From: Fusarium oxysporum f. sp. lycopersici 4287 | Lineage: Eukaryota; Ascomycota; Sordariomycetes; Hypocreales; Nectriaceae | Direction: 5' to 3' | Assembly (NCBI RefSeq): GCF_000149955.1 | Contig: NC_030990.1 | Coordinates: 4,825,482-4,889,481, forward strand | Length of the DNA stretch: 64,000 nucleotides | Shown: positions 56,243-64,000 of the stretch, one piece after another | How positions within the stretch are numbered: position 1 is the stretch's first letter | Layout: each line of letters starts with the position of its first letter | Made by a program: the position numbers and the translations under genes | Notes under the pieces: generated by a model | Database searches by the model: none | What the model was told of the DNA's origin: nothing | The model's input: only the letters and a program-made list of their open reading frames with translations

Positions 56243-57516
56243 ATTACCGTAGCTTGTGGGAATATCAACAGAAGTATAACAGCATTTGCAGTTATGGAAG
56301 TTAATGTCAGCGTCTCCAGTAGCAATGGCCAGGACCTTCCGTCTACACACTTTGTTGCTCCTTATCCTACGTGGTTGAAGTTTCCAGTCTCTATCGCTCC
56401 TAGAGCGAAATCTAGTGTACGTGTCAAACTCTTCTTTTGGCAGACTGCGGCTTTTTCGATGTGGTTTGTGAAGCCCCGCGGCTGATCTTTCGCGTATGCA
56501 TGTGCCATGATGCGTACTTGAGAGTTGAGTCTGGAATCGCAGCTGAATTCCTTTATAAGTTGTTCTCACTAAAAAGTACACCGCTCAGCTTGTAGCATTT
56601 GACTTACGGCTCTGGTGCACACAGGTTTGGTGAGGCAATATAGTAACCCGCGACAAATAACCCAGGAAGCCATTGGCGTAAATCAATATGAACCCGGCTG
56701 GCAAATGCAGATCTGGATGCTTGTCTTGGTCATGGGCAATTACTGATAGCGAACTCAAAGCAAAGCACCAAATAATCTCGCCTTCGGCAGTGGGAGTTGG
56801 GAAGTTAATAAATCAGGTAGTAGCCAAGCCGCAGTTAATGCCCTAAATTAAGATTATGCTCCGCATTCACAACTCTAGAATTCATCCTTTACTCGCTGAA
56901 TCCAGGGACAGCGACAACTGAGTAGGAATCCAACTCAAGACCCGCACGTATTCGCAAATTGAGAACCCCCGAACCACACGGCAACTTTCTTCCGCATTGG
57001 TGAATTCGGTGAGTGCGGCACACATACTTTAGAGAGGATCATGTCACGCCCTTGGAATACCAAGCACGACAAAAAGCAGCGTATAGCTTGAAGCTTAAAT
57101 ATACGTACAGTGCTTGTTGCCTATTATTATCACAACATGGTGTCAAGCTGGCAGGGAAGGAAAAAACAAACTGCAAGAAAACTCTGACTGCTCTTCCGCG
57201 GCGCCCGGGTCGTGGAGACAAAATTTGCCTAGGTTCGACTTCTCAGGGCTGACAAATTGTAAAGATTAGTAATGAATAACAACGGAATTTGCCGCAGGGT
57301 TTACTCAAAGGGAGTCCTGAACATTACACGGAGTTTGATATTGACTATTGCAGTAACTCCGTGAACGGAAAACAAAGTTTGTAAAGGGAAATCGAGCATA
57401 TAAGAGCATCCCATCACAAGGGCGACGATGGTAGTGTCATCTTGGCAATTCGCTTGTGTCTTATCATCCTTACGCTCTCATTCCAAAGCCGCCCGTTGTG
57501 CAGTATCTCAGTCGCC
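56243..57516. other. Intergenic and 5' flank of the carboxylesterase gene
   Basis: No gene is supported. An upstream in-frame ATG at 57442 would extend the esterase by 25 residues, but the second Met gives a better signal peptide. Confidence 0.5.
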
Positions 57517-59294
57517 ATGAGGATTGCAAAAACATATCTGTGCCTGCTGACGGCAACTTCTGTACTGGCTCCCCCCGTCATCGCCCGGCCGTCGCCTTCA
57601 CCAGCTCAACCAAGAGTTACGATTAAAAATGGTACACTTGTGGGAGCTCAAAACTCCGAATATCATCAGGATTACTTCCTCGGAATCCCATACGCCCTCC
57701 CCCCGGTTGGGAACCTTCGATTCAATATGCCTCACGAGCTGAATGAATCCTGGTCGACAGAAAGAGCGGCAACAGCCTACGGACCTTTCTGCCGCACGGC
57801 GCCTTTAAAGTTGCCAGGTTTCTCGCAGGACGGGGTCACCTATGCTCGGAGCGAGGACTGTCTTACGTTGAATATCGTTCGACCGTCTGGCTTGAGCTCA
57901 TGCTCCAAGGTCCCGGTCTTGGTCTGGATCCATGGTGGTGGCTTGCAGGACGGCGGTAGTGGCGACCCACGGTACAATATGACTTTCCTGGTCAAAGAGT
58001 CTGTCAGCATGGGCGCCCCGATAATTGGAGTCAGCATTAATTACAGAATCTCGGGTTGGGGATTTCTCAATGGTGCTGTCGTGAACGCATCCCGAGTCGC
58101 TAATCTTGGCCTGCACGACCAACGGCTAGCCCTCCACTGGATCCACGAAAACATTGGCGCATTTGGAGGAGATCCGACCCGCATTACAATTCACGGCGAA
58201 TCTTCAGGGGCGATATCCGTAGGACACCATCTCCTAGCGTATGGTGGGCGCGATGACCGTCTCTTTCATGCCGCCATTGCGCAAAGTGGTGGCCCACTTA
58301 GCCCTAGCTCCTTCTTGACGCTGGACCAGCAGGATGAACAATACGCTCAAGTTTTGAATGCGACCAAGTGTAGTGGCTTGGAAGATACTCTTGGTTGCTT
58401 ACGCTCGGTATCGGCGGACGTTCTCGATGACGCCTTTCGTCCCTTGACGTTCACCCCGGTCATTGATGGCGGTCTTGTTCCTGACTTTCCTTCCGCCTCC
58501 TTGAAAGAGGGCAAGTTTGTGAAAGTACCGCTGCTTATTGGTGCGAATACGAACGAAGGCACTCCGTTCACGACTTGGGGAGGCCTCGGAGTCGACAACA
58601 AAGCGGAGTTTATGGCCGCTATCAAAGCTTTTGATGCGGGGCAAGGCCTTTCCGACAAGGTTGCCAGTGACATCACAGAGTATTACGTCACCAGGTTGAC
58701 TCAAAACGATCTCAAGCAACAGCTCGGCACTGTCCTCGTCTCGCCCGGCCCATCTTACGGGGCCCTGTATGGGCCTATCAGCCTCTACTTGGGCGACGTA
58801 CTCTTCAGCTCGGGGAGAAGATATTCCCTTCAGGCGTGGCATGAGCCGGAACCTGACCCTAATCCGCACCATGCGTCGATCCGCGTCTCTGTTGTGGTTG
58901 CGGCACATTTCCTCCGCCTCGAACAGCTGCCACCCTCGTGCAGAAGATCCCCGACGAAAGGGCTTTTGATGTCAACCCACTCTCATCGTCCTCCATCCAG
59001 AGGGAGGGGCAGCTTCAACATCTCAGTATGCTTATGGCCCGTATGTGGCTCAGCTTTGCGACTACATTGTCGCCCAATCATCACGAAGGTATGCGTCTTC
59101 CTCAAGAAACAACATTGTCCCTTCTAAACTCACATCGTATAGTGCCGAATTTTAACATTACTTGGCCGAAATACCAGAACGACAATCCGACAAACATGGT
59201 GTTTCGTTTGGAGAACACTACATTAGAAGCCGATAACTTCAGGCTCGATGGTACTACGCAGATCATCCAGGCCTTCAAAGAGTTGAAGCTTTAG
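57517..59294 (+). CDS. Secreted type-B carboxylesterase/lipase, apparent 3' frameshift
   Basis: Starting at 57517, MRIAKTYLCLLTATSVLA is a signal peptide. The enzyme then shows all family landmarks: 'FLGIPYALPPVGNLRF', 'SEDCLTLNIVRP', oxyanion 'VLVWIHGGGLQDG', the nucleophile elbow 'IHGESSGAIS' (Ser229), Glu347 in 'GANTNEGTPF', and the probable catalytic His in 'VVVAAHF'. After that the frame runs into unrelated sequence and stops at 59127. The true C-terminus ('QKIPDERAFDVNPL', 'MARMWLSFATTLSPNHHE', 54-nt intron 59089-59142, 'NFNITWPKYQNDNPTNMVF') is in another frame. A one-base deletion around 58920-58945 would explain this. It is either a sequence error or a recent loss-of-function change. 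Substrate is likely an ester. Confidence 0.8.
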
Positions 59295-59930
59295 GGATCT
59301 GCCATTAAATTATGGATTATTGGGTTGGTACGGTGAATTTTGGATAGCAACTGGTCAGTTTTGTTTGACCTAAAGAATGTTGTGCAGATGCAGGTTACCC
59401 ATAATCAAGACCTGGCTCGTGCGGGCAGTTTCATGTACGGTAGTCTAATCCATAGTCTCCATACAGCCTGCAGTTCAAGGACGTTATGGATGCAATTAGA
59501 TAAAGTACCCAATTGTCTGTTTAGTCCGAAGGATGACCTTAGCGGCGGTCATGACATTCTTTCCGGTCCCTTTCGGCCAGACCACGGTGACAGGTGGCCT
59601 TTGGCGACGTAGTGACCTTGCAAATGTCTCCAGCACCGAAGATCGCGGAAGATCGAGACGAGTAGCTCTGTTTTAGCTAATCACGACAAAACATGTCCTG
59701 CAAAGTCTCCAAAAACGGACTAGGCGTGTCAACGTCCCTGCACCCTAGTTGCCGTCACAGCTGCGTGCCAAGCTGACTTCAGCGCAACGCTTAGTTACAC
59801 GAGCGTAGCAGGTGATTTCCATAATTTTCTTACATGTTGCGATTTAAATTTAAATTTCGTGTTCTACAACTCGTTCATAAATGGCTTAGGAAAGACAAGG
59901 TGTCCGTAATTTGTGTATCTGCTTGTAATC
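59295..59930. other. Intergenic between convergent esterase and reductase genes
   Basis: Convergent 3' flanks, 640 bp, with no feature that I can support. Confidence 0.5.
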
Positions 59931-61223
59931 TCAGCCCGAAAACTTGATTGCCTCTTGTTGAGGAACATGCTGCAAAATAGTTCCTGAATGAGTAGCGTCC
60001 AAGGGCGCCCCTAGACGATACTTTTGCTCAGGCACCAACCCATACAAAAAGCCCATGGGAAAGCCAAGGTCGAAAGTGTTGGCATCATCGATCTCATCAA
60101 GGTCTTCTTGATGCAAGCAAATTCTGAGGGCACCAATGTTGGACTCCAAGTGCTCAACTTTGCGCCCACCGATGACAGGGAATACGTACGGCGTTTTCTG
60201 CATAACATACGCAAGAGCCTACGTAATCCGTTAGTTGATATTGGCAAGGCTGGGTTGGATAGTCACGAACAACTTGGGTGATAGAGGCGCTTTTCCTCTT
60301 GGCCACCTGCTCAAGCGCACGGGATACTTTGATATAGACAGGGTCGTTGACGAGCCCAGCAGAGCGCGCTGCAACTGCCTTCCGGTCCTGTTCACTTCTG
60401 AACGCTCCTCCACCCATCGCGCCCCAAGCAGCGAAAGCCATTCCCTCAGAGCGGCACATGGGCAAGAGCTCTCGCTCAGCGTCGCGGACGGCAGCACTCC
60501 ATCGTCCCTGGTAGACGACGAACTGCGCCATCCCATGGTCGCGGGCATATTGATTCGCACGGCTTACAACCCAAGCGGGGGTATCGCTGACGCCGAGGTA
60601 CAGGACCTTGCCATTCTGGACCATCCTGTTTAATGCCTGCATCACTTCCTCGATGGAAGTGGTGAAATCCCACCTGCAATGCTACATGTTATTGGGAACA
60701 CGGCCAGATTCTCAATGGGGAAGTACTTGCCAATGCAGGTAAAGAATGTCCACGTATGAAGTCTGGAGCTTCTGAAGACTGGCTTCAAGGGATGTGATCA
60801 AGCTTTTCGCATGGTTACCCTGCTCGTTGGCTTGAATAGGACGGGCACCGTTTGGCGAAATTCGGTTCGAGAACTTGGTCGCCACAACCATCTGATCCCG
60901 TACGCCTCTTTCAGCTAGCCATTCTCCTATCCATTTCTCAGACTGTTCGTCTTGATAGTTGTTGGCACTGCAATGCGTAAGACTGGGCACCTAGTCAGAG
61001 AAGTGAAGACATACGTGTCAATGAAATTTCCTCCATTCTCGTAGTAGAAATCAAGAATCCTGAATGCTTCATCTTTGCTGCAGTCCCCTAGCCAATCCCT
61101 CCAAGCGTCTCCAAAATTCATTCCTCCGAGGATGAGGGGTGAAACGCGGAGGCCGCAAGTCGGCGAAAGAATTCGGCGATAGCCAAGAAGGCTCTTTGGT
61201 TCAGGAGCACGAGCAAATGCCAT
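59931..61223 (-). CDS. Aldo-keto reductase, norsolorinic-acid-reductase/aryl-alcohol-dehydrogenase type (2)
   Basis: I read four exons: 61223-61015, 60967-60731, 60673-60271 and 60218-59931 (378 aa). The introns are 47, 57 and 52 nt. The second has a GCAAGT donor, so it is GC-AG; only that site restores 'YLHWWDFTTSIEEV'. The third has a perfect CTAAC branch. The tetrad is Asp69, Tyr74 (GGNFIDTANNYQ), Lys101 (VVATKFS) and His148 (YLHWWDF). The cofactor site is 'FPVIGGRKVEHLESNI'. It is clearly a paralogue of the reductase at 49254-50423 but shorter at the C-terminus, and intron-containing. An upstream in-frame ATG at 61280 is possible. Function as for its paralogue. Confidence 0.87.
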
Positions 61224-62914
61224 GATAACGCTGATATGATTTGACGTGATGGATAACGAAGGTGTAGTTCCGGAGGGCATATCAGACAGTTATCTGTTTT
61301 GGTAGACGGGTTTCTCTTTTATCAACCGAAGATTCAACTTTCAAGGCTTGTGACGGTGATCCACCCAGGTCCACTGACACTGTAGGTGCCTAACCTAATT
61401 CTACTGTTTGCTGGTGGGGTCAAAGCCGATGGCAGAGGGACACGACTCATGATTGAGGCAGTACACTTCGCTGGAGAGCATACGGAGTTAAGCGTTCTTC
61501 CCGTCACTCGAACAGCTAGTCGGCTGGCTGATTAATCATGATATATTTGGTTCATTAACACAACCACTTACGGATCACTGTCTCCATGAAATTGCGAGCA
61601 GCTCCGCAATATGTGCGGAATACTACCATGTTTCCCCCATCTGTTTTCATAATCAATGGACATGGATTGGCACTCGCCAGTGCCGAGATAACTGTGGAAG
61701 ACATGACTGCTATACCACACAATTCCGCACCCACATTTGCAGTGACGCCCCCGATGTAGCCTGCGGGAAAGTGGTGTCGAGGCCACAGATGCGCTATCAT
61801 GATGTTGTACAAGAGAGACTTAATTGAGTACATCGACTGCTGCCCCGGACAGAGGGAGTGTCTGCCAGCTAGGGGTGCAGAATAGCTAGGAAATGTTTGC
61901 TAAACTAGGCTAGGTTAACTATTTGAGTCGAGGCCACATTCTTGCCGTGGAAATACCACCGAAATCGACTGTCCACCCTGATATACCCCGTATTAGGCCT
62001 TGACGTTATGCCACAGTCTTGAGGTTGAACTAAAGTGTTTGTGTGTGGAGACCAGTCCGGAACTCTAGCCTGATTTGGGAAGAATTATATCCTGGTGTGG
62101 AGGGTCCGTCCCACTCTCGACGAAAACAATGATTTAGGCTTACAAAATTAGCCCCACCCAAGAGCTTTGTATCGACAACATCATCGTTAATGCGCAAGCG
62201 ATACAGGATGGCTCGGCAGAGAACATCATGCGACATGACCATTATTCGGCAACTCTTCTTCTAGGTGGCGATGATGGATAATCTGAGACCTATGCAATAG
62301 ATCGACTGTCCGAACACGCCGACGCGGCCGACACGTATTGCACTAGATCCCTTATAGCCAACTGGATGGGTCTAGTCACACACACAACGGCTACTACTTG
62401 GGAAGGCACAAAAGGGATTCCAAGAAAAGGACTACCAGCTGGCTATAGTACAGCACACAATGGGAATCCTTGAGCCGTAGGCTGAAGAAGTAATGCCTAT
62501 GAAAAAGAAGAGAGTCCGGATCAACCGTCTTGTCTTCCCACTCCGCCCTGGAAACACCATCCTTACCAGACTGATGGGTGTAGTGATGACCAATCTGGCC
62601 GAGATTGCTCGAGACTTCCGCTGGACCCATGGGCGTTAGAGTAAATTTCAGGGTTCGAATCACGGGCCTGCTACGTCTTAAGTCCGTCCTAGAGGCTATT
62701 GACATCTTGGCATGGGCCGTAACAGGGGGGGCACTCTCGAACTTTCGAGATGAGGTTCTTTACCAATCAGGACTAACCCTTGAGTCATGGTAGATATTAT
62801 TGATTATGGACACTTATTTCATAATGCTTTCTATCATGATCAACGCACCAACATTGCGCATCGCACACGAAAGAAAATCACGAAAGATCGATCACGCCGC
62901 CTCTTGATATCGCA
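61224..62914. other. Intergenic with repeat remnants
   Basis: It contains the right-hand partner of the inverted repeat (61780-62075). A tRNA-B-box-like GGTTCGAATC at 62650 has no matching stems. The frame at 62394-62705 (-) is not recognisable. No gene is supported. Confidence 0.5.
61780..62075 (-). repeat. Repeat remnant, inverted partner of 50670-51093
   Basis: In reverse complement this segment shows block A (AAATCAGGCTAGAGTTCCGGA, ~62075) followed by block B (CAGTCGATTTCGGTGGTAT..., ~61975 to 61780). The left copy has B then A. It is non-coding and may be an old, RIP-free transposon or LTR scrap brought along with reductase duplication. Confidence 0.6.
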
Positions 62915-63847
62915 ATGGAACCGTTTGTGATAACACTCTCGAACAACAGCACGATTGCTGGTATTCATAGTTTGCCGCCACCCTCTGCGTCTGGCCCAAA
63001 ATCTCGTCCCTTGGTCGTCGGCTTGCACGGCGGCACCTACGACTGCCATTACTTCGACCCGAACAACAAACACAGCGCATCTAGACTGAGCTATGCGTTG
63101 GGGGTTCCTTTTGTATCTATCGACCGTCCCTGCTACGGAGACAGTGATTCCTTTCTCCCCATCCCCGAAGGCTCAACCTTCGATGAGCAGACTGGGCTAT
63201 GGCTTCATCAATTCATCCTACCTGCTTTATGGTCCATTTTTGGCGTGCCTAATGGTTGTAATGCCATTGTAATTCTCGGCCACAGCCTCGGAGCAATGGG
63301 TGCCATCATCACTGCGGCACAGCATGCGCAGGACAAGACACCTCTTTATCCACTGGCAGGCATTGTGGTTTCCGGAATTGGCACGCGGCATCTTACGCTG
63401 TCGAACGACCAGGATTCAGCTGATGCACCCTTGTCTCCTCCCGAGAATCTGGTGTTTACCCCTCACATCAAGAACTCTCTCATGTTTCGACCGGGAACAG
63501 TAGATCCGTCGGTCCTGGAACTCACCGAGCGGCTGAACCAACCCAGCCCTTCTGCGGAGATGCAGAGTTTGGCTCCTTGGCTGCTGACCTGGCGCGACCG
63601 CTGGGCTGTGCATGTTACGGTACCAGTCATGTATTCTCTTCCTGAATTTGATTCCTTTTTCGAGGCAACGGAAGACCATTTGCAGGAATGTGCTGCTGCG
63701 TTCTCCAAGAGTACGCGTGTTGATACCAGTCTCATCAAAGGGGCGCCACACTGCATAGAGCTGAGTTATTGGTCGCAAGGGTGGTATGCCCGTTGCTTCG
63801 GGTTTGCGGTCGAGTGTGCCGCCAGTTTTGCTGCAGGCCTCGAGTAG
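62915..63847 (+). CDS. Alpha/beta-hydrolase, probably intracellular
   Basis: A single exon of 310 aa with no signal peptide. The strand/turn 'PLVVGLHGGTYDCHYFD' (~32-48) supplies the oxyanion region. 'FVSIDRPCYGDSDSF' follows, then the nucleophile elbow 'IVILGHSLGAMGA' with Ser124. The acid is likely Asp or Glu in 'YSLPEFDSFF', and the base is His in 'KGAPHCIELS' (~residue 275). The length is typical of the AB_hydrolase_6-like fungal family. It closes the series of esterase/reductase genes at the right edge; the substrate is unknown. Confidence 0.85.
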   Translation: MEPFVITLSNNSTIAGIHSLPPPSASGPKSRPLVVGLHGGTYDCHYFDPNNKHSASRLSYALGVPFVSIDRPCYGDSDSFLPIPEGSTFDEQTGLWLHQFILPALWSIFGVPNGCNAIVILGHSLGAMGAIITAAQHAQDKTPLYPLAGIVVSGIGTRHLTLSNDQDSADAPLSPPENLVFTPHIKNSLMFRPGTVDPSVLELTERLNQPSPSAEMQSLAPWLLTWRDRWAVHVTVPVMYSLPEFDSFFEATEDHLQECAAAFSKSTRVDTSLIKGAPHCIELSYWSQGWYARCFGFAVECAASFAAGLE

Positions 63848-64000
63848 GCCAACTGTTCTTACGGAGAAAGACAGATGCTGCAACGTCCTGCGGAGTATGC
63901 AGCAGTTCAACGACACAAATACGAGGATGTTCCTTATACTCAAAATATTTTCAAAACCAGCTTATCTACAGCCCTAAGTCTCAATACGTCCGTTGTCTAA

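Noticed and set aside
62645..62665. tRNA B-box-like GGTTCGAATC
   Set aside because: Flanking bases do not form a T stem, and no A-box or cloverleaf is present upstream.
1..64000. CRISPR arrays, bacterial operons, rRNA genes
   Set aside because: None expected in, and none seen in, this fungal nuclear sequence.

Overview
The window is nuclear DNA of a filamentous ascomycete (Pezizomycotina). Most genes carry short introns of 47-106 nt with GT-AG (twice GC-AG) borders and CTAAC/CTGAT-like branch points. The families are typically fungal: Zn2Cys6 factors, WSC and CDH-type cytochrome domains, PigL_N-type N-termini, small secreted Cys-rich proteins. Gene-bearing DNA of ordinary composition alternates with blocks of extreme A+T content whose coding relics are full of TGG-to-TAG and CAG-to-TAG stops, the signature of repeat-induced point mutation (RIP). 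I cannot name the species. Three runs of N (2697-3088, 5063-5640, 7091-7312) are assembly gaps. Exon borders were chosen by eye from splice signals and reading-frame continuity, and have not been checked against transcripts. || Layout. 1-1769: 3'-truncated NLR-like gene. 3.1-6.0 kb: RIP-degraded repeats with a recognisable pogo/Fot1-type DDE transposase relic. 6.1-9.2 kb: two cell-surface protein genes (a putative anchored wall protein; a choice-of-anchor-L plus WSC protein running into a gap). 10.5-13.8 kb: two conserved fungal proteins of unknown function separated by a diverged 158-bp tandem duplication. 14.3-16.4 kb: six-exon divergent Hsp70. 17.2-18.0 kb: broken DUF1295-type membrane reductase. 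18.9-19.9 kb: bZIP factor. 20-23.5 kb: gene desert with a HET-protein scrap. 23.5-30.4 kb: secreted NTF2-like protein, CDH-cytochrome/b561 membrane protein and a secreted PAN-like Cys-rich protein. 31.3-35.2 kb: two damaged genes (NLR-like/ankyrin protein; Zn2Cys6 factor) on either side of a RIP block. 36.0-39.6 kb: two small secreted Cys-containing proteins. 40.1-42.9 kb: RIP relics, including a second pogo-type transposase and a decayed large membrane-protein gene. || 43.0-63.9 kb is a metabolic neighbourhood: O-methyltransferase, sulfotransferase, (RIP block), aldo-keto reductase, secreted alpha/beta-hydrolase, Zn2Cys6 regulator, carboxylesterase (apparent frameshift), a second aldo-keto reductase of the same family, and another alpha/beta-hydrolase. 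No polyketide synthase, NRPS, terpene synthase or P450 is visible. It could therefore be the tailoring or catabolic arm of a cluster whose backbone lies outside the window, or a stand-alone ester/aryl-aldehyde catabolic cluster. The mix of intact small secreted proteins, pseudogenes and RIP blocks is what is expected of a fast-evolving accessory region.
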